From positions 186,001 through 250,000 of the forward strand of contig NZ_QQBJ01000011.1 of the NCBI RefSeq assembly GCF_003347205.1: a stretch of 64,000 nt of DNA, written 5' to 3'. A program made the position numbers and the translations under genes. The DNA comes from Mycolicibacterium moriokaense. Lineage in GTDB: Bacteria > Actinomycetota > Actinomycetes > Mycobacteriales > Mycobacteriaceae. Positions 52,891-64,000 of this stretch are shown piece after piece (position 1 is the first letter of the stretch; the number at the start of each line of letters is the position of its first letter). The notes under the pieces are model-generated. The model was not told where the DNA came from. It did no database searches and saw nothing but the letters and a program-made list of their open reading frames with translations.

Positions 52891-53915
52891 CGCACCTCCA
52901 GAAGTTCGGCGTCGGCCAGCGGTGCCCCGTTGAGTTCGGCCGCGATCGCCTCGGCCGTCCACGGCGCCAGCAGGAAACCGGACCGGCCGTGGCCCGCGGC
53001 CACCAGCGTGCGGTCGTCCAGCCGGCCGACGATCGGCAAGTTGTCGGGTGTCATCGGGCGAAGCCCGGCCGCGCATTCGGCCAGTTCGTATTCGCCGAGC
53101 GCGGGCACCACCGCGCACGCATCGTCGAGCAGTTCCCGCACGCCGGTGACCACCGGCGCGGTGTCGCGGCCGTGCTCGTACTGGGTGGCGCCGACCACGA
53201 CACCGTCGGGCCTGGGCACCAGGTACACCTGCCTGCCGTGGATCCGGGCGCGAATCACGCGCTGCGGCACCGGCATACAGCCCCTGCGCCAGCGCAGCCG
53301 CAACACTTCACCCTTGACGGGGCGCACCGCCAGGCCGGGCCAGAGCGCCGGCGCGTCGATCCCGTTGGCGATCACCCGCACGTCGGCGTCCACCGCCGCG
53401 AGGTCGTCCACCGGCGCGGCCCACTGCACGCCCAGCCGCTCGCAGTGCTCGGCCAGCGCCGCCACCACCGCGCGGTTGTCCACGGCGAGTTCCGTCTCGG
53501 CCACGAAGCCGTGCCGAATGCCCTGGGCCAGCAGCGGTTCGACATCGCGCGCCGCCGACGTGGGGTTGACCGGATGTCCCTGCGCGGCCAGCCACTCCCC
53601 GACCGTCTTGAGATCGGCGACGTCGGCGCGGTCGACGGCCACCACCAGCGATTCGCGCGCCGTGATCACGGAATCTCCCAGCCCGTCGAGGAAATCGCCG
53701 TGCCAGCGCTGCAGCGATGCCAGGCCGAGCCGCAGCAGCCGCTCCTCGCGCGGCCAGCCTTCGCTGTGCGGCGCGAGCATGCCGCCCGCCACCCAGGACG
53801 CGCCGTGCTCGGTGCCGCGGTGCACGCGCACCGCCCAGCCGTCGAGAGCGGCGCGGCGCGCGACCGACAGGCCGATGACGCCGCCGCCGATGACGGCCAC
53901 TGTGCGGTTGGACAT
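52887..53915 (-). CDS. thiO: Glycine oxidase of thiamine synthesis
   Basis: 342-residue DAO-fold flavoprotein: [35 protein letters not shown], and C-terminal [32 protein letters not shown]. Oxidises glycine to dehydroglycine for ThiG. Directly downstream of the second TPP riboswitch; the ATG lies 6 nt after GGGAGGGAG. Confidence 0.95.
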
Positions 53916-53920
53916 TTATC

Positions 53921-54022
53921 TCCCTCCCTTCGCCGGCATGACCCGGATCAGGTTCGACGGTAAGGACAGGTGCATACACCCTGTGTGCCCACTCTCAGCC
54001 CGCTCTCCGGACTCCCGTGTCG
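53921..54022 (-). ncRNA. TPP riboswitch controlling thiO-thiS-thiG
   Basis: Read on the minus strand: CGACACGGGAG, CTGAGAGTGGGC, a long variable arm, then CGAACCTGATCCGGGTCATG and CCGGCGAAGGGAGGGAG. The end contains the thiO ribosome-binding site, so translational control is expected, as for thiD. Confidence 0.95.
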
Positions 54023-54033
54023 AGCAACCACAC

Positions 54034-54039
54034 TACCCT
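54034..54039 (+). promoter_or_regulatory. -10 element TACCCT of thiE
   Basis: TACCCT, then 6 nt, then GTG 54046; leaderless. It lies just above the first bases of the divergent riboswitch RNA, so the thiE and thiO promoters overlap. Confidence 0.6.
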
Positions 54040-54045
54040 CGCGGT

Positions 54046-54735
54046 GTGCCCCAACCCCGAGATCGTCAGGCCCGGCTGGCCCGGCTCGCTTCGGCGTCGC
54101 TGTACCTGTGCACCGACGCCCGCCGGGAGCGCGGTGATCTGGCCGCGTTCGCCGACGCGGCGCTGGCCGGCGGCGTGGACCTCATCCAGCTGCGCGACAA
54201 GGGCTCGCCGGGCGAAAAGCAGTTCGGGCCGTTGGAGGCGCGCGACGAGCTCGCCGCGCTCGGGGTGCTCGCCGACGCGGCACGTCGCCACGGCGCGTTG
54301 CTCGCCGTCAACGACCGTGCCGACATCGCGGTGGCGGCGGCGGCCGACGTGCTGCATCTCGGCCAGGACGACCTGCCGTTGGCGGTGGCCCGCGACATCG
54401 TCGGGCCGGACACGCTGATCGGCCGCTCAACACACGACCGCGACCAGGTCGCCGCCGCGGCGGCCGAGCCGGTGGACTACTTCTGCGTCGGCCCGTGCTG
54501 GCCCACCCCGACGAAGCCGGGCAGGCCGGCGCCGGGGCTGGACCTCGTCCGGGCCGCCGCGTCGACCGATAGCGCCAAGCCGTGGTTCGCCATCGGCGGC
54601 ATCGACCAGGAGCGGCTCGCCGAGGTGCTCGCCGCGGGCGCGCGCCGCGTCGTGGTGGTTCGCGCGATCACCGCCGCCGACGATTCGCGCGCGGCGGCGC
54701 AGCGGCTGAAGGAGACGCTCACCCGGTCGGGTTGA
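54046..54735 (+). CDS. thiE: Thiamine-phosphate synthase
   Basis: 229 residues, TIM barrel. [26 protein letters not shown] (pyrophosphate site), [42 protein letters not shown] and IGGID are ThiE motifs. Joins HMP-PP and thiazole phosphate. Unlike thiD and thiO it has no riboswitch. GTG 54046 is chosen from the -10 position and the orthologue's length. It overlaps mutT3 convergently by 17 bp. Confidence 0.94.
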   Translation: MPQPRDRQARLARLASASLYLCTDARRERGDLAAFADAALAGGVDLIQLRDKGSPGEKQFGPLEARDELAALGVLADAARRHGALLAVNDRADIAVAAAADVLHLGQDDLPLAVARDIVGPDTLIGRSTHDRDQVAAAAAEPVDYFCVGPCWPTPTKPGRPAPGLDLVRAAASTDSAKPWFAIGGIDQERLAEVLAAGARRVVVVRAITAADDSRAAAQRLKETLTRSG

Positions 54736-55225
54736 CCAGCAGCGGGATGTCGGCCGCCACCGCGCGCAGATTCGCCCAGCTGGCGGCGAACCCCGGGTGC
54801 AGCGGCAGCGTCGCGACCTCGTCCTCGGCGACCCAGCGCAGTTCGGCGCTCTCGCGGTTGGGCACCGTCTCGAGCAGTTCGTGCGTGTCGGCGATCACGG
54901 TGGTGTAGCTCCAGCGTGAGCCGCCCGACCCCGAGATCTCGGCGGTGACCACAGTGGTCCGCACCACCAGCTGGTGAGCGGCCAGGCCGGCCTCCTCGTG
55001 CGCCTCGCGGACGGCGGCCTCTTCGGCGCTTTCGTGGCTGTCGCGCGCGCCGCCGGGCAACCCCCAGGTGCCGCCCTGATGGCTCCACGGCGCCCGATGC
55101 TGCAGCAGCACGGCGGCCGCACCGTCGGCCCGGGGCGCACGAAGAAGCAGACCCGCGGCGCCGTGCTTGCCCCAGTAGGCCGCTCCGGTGTCGGACACCA
55201 CCCAACCGTCGCCGTCGCCTCGCAC
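54719..55225 (-). CDS. mutT3: NUDIX hydrolase, MutT3-like
   Basis: 168 residues with a Nudix box [24 protein letters not shown]-type sequence at about residues 58-81 ([10 protein letters not shown] residues in place). M. tuberculosis MutT3 removes oxidised dGTP-type nucleotides; here the assignment is by position between thiE and glnX. GTG 55225 is 6 nt below TAAGCT. Confidence 0.88.
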   Translation of the reverse strand: MRGDGDGWVVSDTGAAYWGKHGAAGLLLRAPRADGAAAVLLQHRAPWSHQGGTWGLPGGARDSHESAEEAAVREAHEEAGLAAHQLVVRTTVVTAEISGSGGSRWSYTTVIADTHELLETVPNRESAELRWVAEDEVATLPLHPGFAASWANLRAVAADIPLLVNPTG

Positions 55226-55231
55226 GCGTTC

Positions 55232-55237
55232 AGCTTA
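55232..55237 (-). promoter_or_regulatory. -10 element TAAGCT of mutT3
   Basis: TAAGCT on the minus strand, 6 nt before GTG 55225; leaderless start. Confidence 0.6.
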
Positions 55238-55299
55238 AGGAACACTCGCCGAGGCGGTGGGGCCCAATCGCCGGTCGGAATGCCCACACGTCACTCCAA

Positions 55300-55327
55300 C
55301 AACTCTTAGACTTCTTTTATAGAGTTG
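55300..55327. promoter_or_regulatory. Inverted repeat in the glnX upstream region
   Basis: CAACTCT (55300-55306) and AGAGTTG (55321-55327) form a perfect 7-bp inverted repeat around a T-rich 14-bp spacer, 57 bp before the glnX start. TTTATAGAGT within it could hold the -10. It may be an operator or an RNA hairpin for the glnX-glnH-pknG operon. Confidence 0.45.
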
Positions 55328-55384
55328 GAAGCAGGTCGGAAAGATAGCCGTAAAGCGTTGTGAATTGATGGAGTCCGGGCACCC

Positions 55385-56703
55385 GTGACAGTGGAGCTGG
55401 CGCACCCGTCGACCGAACCGCTTGCATCGCGGTCGCCGACAACATCAGCGCACCCGCGCTGGTGGTTTCTCTGGACCACTCCCGGCCGGATCCTGACCAT
55501 CGGCGTCGTGCTGTCCGCGTTGGTGATCGCGAGCGCGTTCGCCACGTCCACCGCCGTCAACGACCGCCAGCGCGCGCTGACCGCCGTGCTCGACCACACC
55601 GAGCCGCTGGCGTTCGCCGCGGGCCAGCTCTACACCACGCTGTCGGTCGCCGACGCCGCCGCGGCGACGGCCTTCATCGCGGGCGCCGAACCGCGCGACG
55701 TCCGGCAGCGCTACGAGCAGGCGATCACCGATGCCGCGGGCGCGGTGACCAGGGCATCCAGCGGGTTGACCGACGAGGCGCTGGTGCAGTTGCTCGGCCG
55801 GATCAACGCCAACCTGGCGGTGTACACCGGGCTGGTCGAGACGGCGCGCACCAACAACCGGGCGGGCAACCCGGTCGGTTCGTCGTACCTGTCGGAGGCG
55901 TCGGCGCTGATGCAGCAGACAATCCTGCCCGACGCGCAACACCTCTACGAGCAGACCTCGGCGCGGGTGGACCAGGAGACCACGGCGTCGACCCGGATCC
56001 CGGCGCCGGTCATCCTGGTGGTGCTGGCGACGCTGTTGTTCGGCGCGTTCGCCAACCGCTGGCTGGCCCGCCGCACCCGGCGCCGCGTCAACATCGGTTT
56101 CGTGGCGGGCGGGATGGCCGTGCTGATCATGCTGCTGTGGGTGTTCACCGCGCTGGTGATCTCGACCATCGACAGCCGAAGCGCCAAGAACACCGCCGCG
56201 GAGTCCCTGAAGACGGTCACCTCGCTGGCGATCACCGCGCAGCAGGCGCGGGCCGACGAGACGCTGTCACTGATCCGGCGCGGCGACGAAAGTGTCCGCA
56301 AGCAGTCCTACTACCAGCGCATCGACACCATGCAGCAGCAGCTGTCGGAGTACCTGGACCGCGAGGACGCGATCGACAAGGGCGACCTGTCCGACGCCGA
56401 GCAACTGCTGCGCCGCTGGCGCGCGGCCGACGACCGGATCAGCAGCTACATCGCGGTGGGCAACTACCAGGCCGCGACGCAGGTCGCGCTGGGCCGCGGC
56501 GAGGATGATTCGACGCCTGCCTTCGATCGGCTCGACGACGCGCTGAACAAGGGCATCGCCGAGAGCCGCGAGCAGCTGCGCAACGACATCGTCAACGCCC
56601 GCCGGGTGCTGTCGGGCGCCACGGTCGGCGCAGCGGTGCTGTCCATCGTCGCGGCCATCGCGGTGGCGTTGGGGCTGTGGCCGAGGCTGAGTGAGTACAG
56701 GTG

Positions 56704-56704
<1 letters not shown>
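55385..56704 (+). CDS. glnX: GlnX, membrane sensor component of the PknG pathway
   Basis: 439 residues. Helix 1 (ILTIGVVLSALVIASAFAT), an extracytoplasmic helical domain (~55-210), helices 2-3 (VILVVLATLLFGAFANRWL and FVAGGMAVLIMLLWVFTALVI), a second sensor-like domain (~270-405) and a last helix. In M. tuberculosis, GlnX relays amino acid binding by GlnH to the kinase PknG. First gene of the operon; the stop overlaps the glnH start. GTG start. Confidence 0.9.
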
Positions 56705-59936
<3,232 letters not shown>

Positions 59937-59945
59937 ACTCGGCGC

Positions 59946-60170
59946 GTGCAGACGTTCAAGCGTTACCTGGTCTTCCAGGGGATGACGTTCGTCTTCGGAA
60001 TAGTCGGGCCGATCTTCCTGAGCGTCTACTTCCTCTCGCAGCCCGACCCGACGCTGAAGTGGATGTACTGGTGGGGGCTGTTCATCACCTTCGCCGACGT
60101 GCTCGTCGCGCTGGGCCTGACCAGCAGCAGCCAGGTGAAAAGTCCGCTCAGGACGAGGGATTCCGGATAA
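59946..60170 (+). CDS. Small membrane protein downstream of pknG
   Basis: 74 residues, two hydrophobic segments ([23 protein letters not shown] and [20 protein letters not shown]). Starts 9 bp after the pknG stop, with its own leaderless promoter. Function unknown. The 3' end overlaps ackA by 23 bp. Confidence 0.75.
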   Translation: MQTFKRYLVFQGMTFVFGIVGPIFLSVYFLSQPDPTLKWMYWWGLFITFADVLVALGLTSSSQVKSPLRTRDSG

Positions 60171-61308
60171 CCGACGCGCAGGCCCGGGCAATGGCCAGTT
60201 CCTCGTCGGTCGGCACCACCAGCACCGTCGTCGGCGATGTGTCCGCCGAGATTCGGCGGGCGCCCTCCTCGCGGGCATCGTTGCGGCGCTGGTCCATTTC
60301 GATGCCGAGGCCGATCAGACCGGCGAGCGCGTCGCGCCGGACGGCCGCGTCGTTTTCGCCGACCCCGGCGGTGAAGGTGATGACGTCGGCGCCGCCGAGC
60401 AGCGCGAGGTAGGCGCCGACGTACTTGCGCAGCCGGTGGATGTAGACGTCGTAGGCCAATTGCGCTGCCGCATCGCCGGATTCGATGCGCCGGTGCAGAA
60501 CGCGGAAGTCGATCTCGCCGCCGAGTCCGAGCACACCCGAGCGCCGGTCGAGCATCGACTCGATGTCCTCGACGCTCATCCCCGCGGTGCGCGACAGATA
60601 GCTGACGATGCCGGGGTCCACGTCGCCGGACCGGGTGCCCATCACCAGGCCCTCCAGCGGGGTGAGGCCCATGGACGTGTCGACCGGCCGACCCCCGGCG
60701 ATCGCCGACGCCGACGCGCCGTTGCCCAGGTGCAGCACGATCTGGTTCAGCGTCTCCAGCGGTCTGCCCAGGAACGCCGCCGCCTGTTCGCTCACGTACT
60801 TGTGCGAGGTGCCGTGAAACCCGTAGCGGCGAATGTGCCACTGCCTGGCCACGTTTCGGTCGATCGCGTAGGTGGCCGCCGCGGCGGGCAGGTCGTGGAA
60901 GTACGCCGTGTCGAACACGGCGATGTGCGGCAGATCGGGTAACAGGTCGCGGGCCACCTCGATGCCGAGCACCGTCGGCGGGTTGTGCAGCGGCGCCAGT
61001 GGAGCGAGTTCCTCGAGCCTGTCGATCAGCCCGTCGTCGATCACGGTCGGTTCATAGAGATCGGGCCCGCCGTGCACGACGCGGTGGCCGACGGCGATCA
61101 GACCGAACGATTCCAGCGCCTCACCGTTGTCCGTCAGCCGGTCGAACGCCTCGCGCAATGCCGCGGCATGGTCGACGACCGGCGGTTGGCCGATCCGTTC
61201 GACGATTCCTTCGGCGACCATTGTTCCCGAGTCGGGTTCCACGACGGCGTATTTCAGCGACGAGGAGCCGGAGTTGATCACCAGCACCGTCTGCTGCGGC
61301 GGTGCCAT
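60148..61308 (-). CDS. ackA: Acetate kinase
   Basis: 386 residues. [14 protein letters not shown] (Asn and Ser at the active site), GHRVVHGG (His/Arg), [62 protein letters not shown] are all family motifs. It interconverts acetate and acetyl phosphate. ATG 61308 is preferred to the upstream start at 61335. In M. tuberculosis pta precedes ackA; here an MHS transporter does. Confidence 0.95.
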   Translation of the reverse strand: MAPPQQTVLVINSGSSSLKYAVVEPDSGTMVAEGIVERIGQPPVVDHAAALREAFDRLTDNGEALESFGLIAVGHRVVHGGPDLYEPTVIDDGLIDRLEELAPLAPLHNPPTVLGIEVARDLLPDLPHIAVFDTAYFHDLPAAAATYAIDRNVARQWHIRRYGFHGTSHKYVSEQAAAFLGRPLETLNQIVLHLGNGASASAIAGGRPVDTSMGLTPLEGLVMGTRSGDVDPGIVSYLSRTAGMSVEDIESMLDRRSGVLGLGGEIDFRVLHRRIESGDAAAQLAYDVYIHRLRKYVGAYLALLGGADVITFTAGVGENDAAVRRDALAGLIGLGIEMDQRRNDAREEGARRISADTSPTTVLVVPTDEELAIARACASVIRNPSS

Positions 61309-61373
61309 CACTCGGCCACCGCGCGGTGGAAACAATCGTCATGTCCGAAGCCCACCGCGAGAGTCTATGACGG

Positions 61374-62729
61374 TCAGGCCAACCGCTCAGCGCGGTCGTC
61401 AACCTCCTCGGTGAACAGGTCGTGCTTGCGGATGGCCAGCGTGCAAACGGCACTGATCACGCTGACGATCACGACGTAGCCCACGATCAACGACACACTG
61501 CCGCCCGCCGAGCGCAACAGATAGGCCAGGATCAGCGGAGTCAGACCGGACGCGACCACACCCGAGAGTTGGTAGACGACCGAGATGCCCGTGTAGCGGA
61601 CCCTGGTCGGAAACAGTTCTGCGAACAGCGACGCCTCGGGTGCGTAGACCATGGGATAGATCACGCCGAGCACGATCACGATGGTCACCACGATGACAGC
61701 CGTGCTGCCCGTGCCGATCAGAAGCAGCGCCGGCAGTGCGCTCACCGCAAGCAGGACGATGCCGGCGGTATAGAGGTGTCGACGGTCGAAGCGGTCGGAC
61801 AGCCGCCCGAAGACCGGGATGAAAAAGACCATGGCGGCCGCGGCGGCCATCACCGCCAGCAGGATCGGCTGCTTGCCGAGGTGCAGAGTCCCGGTGCCAT
61901 AGGAGATCGTGAACACGGCCCACATGTTGAAGGCCACGCCCTCGGCCCATCGACTGCCCATGCCCAGCACCAGATGTCGACGGGACAGCCGGTCCTTGAT
62001 CATCTGCGCGGCGGGGATCGTGGCCTTCGCTTCGGCCTGCTCCAGCTTGCGGAATGCGGGCGTCTCCATCACCTTCAGCCGGATGTAGAGGCCCACGCTG
62101 ACCAGGATCGCGCTCAACATGAAGGCGATGCGCCAGCCCCAACTGAGAAACGCCGAGTCCGACAGCGTGAAGCCGAGCAGGGCGAAGACACCCGTGCTGA
62201 GCATGAGGCCGATCGCGAGGCCGATCTGCGGCATGCTGCCGTAGAGCCCACGTTTCCCGCGCGGGGCGTATTCGACGGCCATCAGCACCGCGCCGCCCCA
62301 TTCCCCGCCGACCGCGATGCCCTGGGCCACCCGCAGCGCCACCAGCAGGATCGGCGCGGCGACGCCGATGGACGCATGCGATGGGATGACACCGATCAGG
62401 AAGGTGGCCACGCCCATGATCAGCATGGTCGCGACCAGGGTGTTCTTCCGCCCGATCCGGTCGCCGATGTGTCCGAAGATCAGGCCACCCACCGGCCGCG
62501 CGATGAAGCCGACGGCGAAGGTGGCGAATGCCAGCAGGGTGCCGATGGCCGGCTCGTCGCTGGGAAAGAACAGTTTCCCGAACACAATGCCTGCCGCCGT
62601 GCCGTAGAGGAAGAAGTCGTACCACTCGACCGTGGTGCCGACAAGGCTGGACAGCACCACCGTCCGCAGCTCGGACTTCGAGACTTCCCCGATCGCGTCG
62701 TCCTCGGTCTTCTTGCCCTCGATCGTCAT
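61374..62729 (-). CDS. MHS-family metabolite:H+ symporter
   Basis: 451 residues, 12 membrane segments. Start VVLSSLVGTTVEWYDFFLYGTAAGIVFGKLFF and motif A GHIGDRIGRKNTLV mark the MHS group (ShiA, KgtP, ProP relatives). Likely imports an organic acid. Its start overlaps the stop of the type III alcohol dehydrogenase by 4 bp, so the dehydrogenase probably acts on the transported compound. Confidence 0.9.
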   Translation of the reverse strand: MTIEGKKTEDDAIGEVSKSELRTVVLSSLVGTTVEWYDFFLYGTAAGIVFGKLFFPSDEPAIGTLLAFATFAVGFIARPVGGLIFGHIGDRIGRKNTLVATMLIMGVATFLIGVIPSHASIGVAAPILLVALRVAQGIAVGGEWGGAVLMAVEYAPRGKRGLYGSMPQIGLAIGLMLSTGVFALLGFTLSDSAFLSWGWRIAFMLSAILVSVGLYIRLKVMETPAFRKLEQAEAKATIPAAQMIKDRLSRRHLVLGMGSRWAEGVAFNMWAVFTISYGTGTLHLGKQPILLAVMAAAAAMVFFIPVFGRLSDRFDRRHLYTAGIVLLAVSALPALLLIGTGSTAVIVVTIVIVLGVIYPMVYAPEASLFAELFPTRVRYTGISVVYQLSGVVASGLTPLILAYLLRSAGGSVSLIVGYVVIVSVISAVCTLAIRKHDLFTEEVDDRAERLA

Positions 62730-63997
62730 AGCGACTCCCGGAAGATGCCCGTCAGCGCGTCGCGCGTGACCGGTCGCGGGACCACCGCGAGTTGGCGGGT
62801 CTGCTTCAGGGTTCCGTCGACGAGAACCTCAAGATGCGACTCGTCGTAGCCGAAGCTGCGCAGCCCGGCGGGCATGCCGATGTCGGACATCAGCTCGCTG
62901 AGCACGTGGGCCAGCGCGTCGGCACCGTCGGTGCCGGTGAAGGTCTGCCCGGTCAGCAGTTCCGCCGCTCGCAGGTGCCGCGCGGGATCGCCGGGATAAG
63001 TCCATCGGAAGACGGCCGCAGCGGTGGACGACACGGCCTGGCCGTGCGGCACCATCGGCATCTCGGGATAGCCCTCAGCCCGGTAATTCTCGACTGCGCC
63101 CGCGACGGGGTAGGCGTTGGCGTGCGGAAGGTGCGTTCCCGCGTTGCCGAAACCGGTTCCGGCCGCGGTGGAGGCCAGGGCCATGTGATAGCGGGCGTCG
63201 AGGTCGCGGCCGTTCATCACCGCGCGGCGCAGGTATCGCCCGACGAGTGTGAGGGCCTGCTCGCACCAGACGTCGCTGATCGGGTTCGAACCGCAGAACG
63301 CAGGACGCTTGGTCGGGTCCTCCGGGGCCGGTTTGGCGTCGAACCGCACGCTCGTGTAGCTCTCCAGTGCGTGTGAGAGCACGTCCATGCCGCTGGCCGC
63401 CGTCACCTGCGCGGGCAGCGAGATCGTGGTCAACGGGTCGACGACGGCGAGGCTCGGGCGCAGCTTCGGGTGGCTCACGCCGGCTTTGAGGTGCAACCCG
63501 AGGAAGTCGACGACGCAGATGGTGGTCGACTCCGAGCCGGTGCCCGCCGTGGTAGGCACTGCGATCAGCGGCTTGACGGGCAGCCACGGCGCCTTCCCCG
63601 CGCCGATGGGCGGAGTGACGAAGTCGAGGAGTTCACCGGGATGGGTGGTCAGCAGGTTGACCGCTTTCGCGGTGTCGATCGCGGATCCGCCGCCGACCGC
63701 GATGAAGCAGTCCCAGTCCTGTTCGCGGGCCCACGCCACGGCCTCTTCGATGCTGCGGTCGGTGGGTTCGACGGCCACCCGGTCGAAGACCTCGGCCTTG
63801 ATGCCCGCGGCTACGACCTGGGCGTGAATGCGATCGGGCACCCCGGTTTCGCGGACCCCCGAGTCGGTGATCAGCAGGCACGAGCGCGCTCCGGTCGCAG
63901 CGACCTCGGCGCCGATCTCGTCGATGGCGCCGACCCCGAACTTCAGGGGCGGTGCCGCCCAGGTGAAAACGCTTTCGTTGGGATTTCCGTCATACAT
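62726..63997 (-). CDS. Type III iron-dependent alcohol dehydrogenase, hydroxyacid-oxoacid transhydrogenase-like
   Basis: 423 residues. GGGSAIDTAKAVNLL (cofactor), TTAGTGSESTT, SGMDVLSHALESYTS and VPHGQAVS hold the metal-binding Asp and His set. The stretch GLHLKAGVSHPKLRPSLAVVDP and GNAGTHLPHANAYPVAG resemble ADHFE1/HOT, which couples 4-hydroxybutyrate oxidation to 2-oxoglutarate reduction. ATG 63997 gives a normal N-terminus, but the window ends 3 bp later, so an upstream start cannot be excluded. Confidence 0.87.
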   Translation of the reverse strand: MYDGNPNESVFTWAAPPLKFGVGAIDEIGAEVAATGARSCLLITDSGVRETGVPDRIHAQVVAAGIKAEVFDRVAVEPTDRSIEEAVAWAREQDWDCFIAVGGGSAIDTAKAVNLLTTHPGELLDFVTPPIGAGKAPWLPVKPLIAVPTTAGTGSESTTICVVDFLGLHLKAGVSHPKLRPSLAVVDPLTTISLPAQVTAASGMDVLSHALESYTSVRFDAKPAPEDPTKRPAFCGSNPISDVWCEQALTLVGRYLRRAVMNGRDLDARYHMALASTAAGTGFGNAGTHLPHANAYPVAGAVENYRAEGYPEMPMVPHGQAVSSTAAAVFRWTYPGDPARHLRAAELLTGQTFTGTDGADALAHVLSELMSDIGMPAGLRSFGYDESHLEVLVDGTLKQTRQLAVVPRPVTRDALTGIFRESL

Positions 63998-64000
63998 CGC

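Overview
The window is high-GC actinobacterial DNA and is best read as a non-tuberculous, probably fast-growing Mycobacterium (Mycolicibacterium). The grounds are gene content and order: a peptide deformylase, DUF3263, LytR_C, Cu/Zn SodC, YbdK ligase and Lon-substrate-domain block, and a thiE/thiO-thiS-thiG, mutT3, glnX-glnH-pknG, ackA block. Both are collinear, as I remember it, with M. tuberculosis Rv0427c-Rv0434 and Rv0409-Rv0418. Many genes also start without a leader, at ATG or GTG 6-8 nt after a TANNNT -10 hexamer. Species cannot be fixed from the sequence alone.

Layout. 1-4824: the Mrp/Mnh cation/proton antiporter operon (mnhA 3' end, C, D, E, F, G), with a 77-bp MIRU-type repeat between mnhC and mnhD and a large palindrome inside the 3' end of mnhE. 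4811-12296: methyltransferase, Lon-substrate-domain protein, YbdK ligase, sodC, LytR_C, DUF3263, def, GNAT, xthA and a secreted protein. 12383-16565: large patatin-like protein and a DHA2 drug exporter. 16669-18950: TPP riboswitch driving thiD, an alpha/beta hydrolase and a DUF4190/septum-formation membrane protein. 19015-26096: small membrane proteins, a double-domain TetR protein, and APC, SulP and NCS2 transporters, ending with dimethylarginine dimethylaminohydrolase.

26093-42811 is the most distinctive part. It is an accessory catabolic locus with two acyl-CoA dehydrogenases, a DAO-type FAD oxidase plus cupin, an ADP-forming acyl-CoA synthetase, a phytoene-desaturase-like FAD enzyme, a class III aminotransferase, a complete spermidine/putrescine-type ABC importer (PotABCD) and a BetI-like TetR repressor. 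Three divergent promoter regions in this locus carry the same 16-bp palindrome (GACTGANNNTTCARTC), so I infer one amine uptake and degradation regulon controlled by that TetR. A covalent-flavin oxidase and an epoxide-hydrolase-like enzyme lie inside the locus, and a Rieske oxygenase follows it under its own leaderless promoter.

43993-51945 holds a tandem pair of LpqL-type M28 lipoprotein peptidases, one of which has lost catalytic residues, an ABC-2 transporter, a GMC oxidoreductase, a coiled-coil protein between 20-bp direct repeats, and an SGNH hydrolase joined to the thiamine operon. 51942-55225 is thiG-thiS-thiO under a second TPP riboswitch, with divergent thiE and then mutT3. 55385-60170 is the glnX-glnH-pknG amino-acid sensing and kinase operon plus a small membrane protein. 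60148-63997 is ackA, an MHS-family transporter and a type III alcohol dehydrogenase resembling hydroxyacid-oxoacid transhydrogenase. I saw no rRNA, tRNA, CRISPR array, phage or insertion sequence. Genes are packed very tightly: 10 of 12 convergent pairs overlap at their 3' ends.
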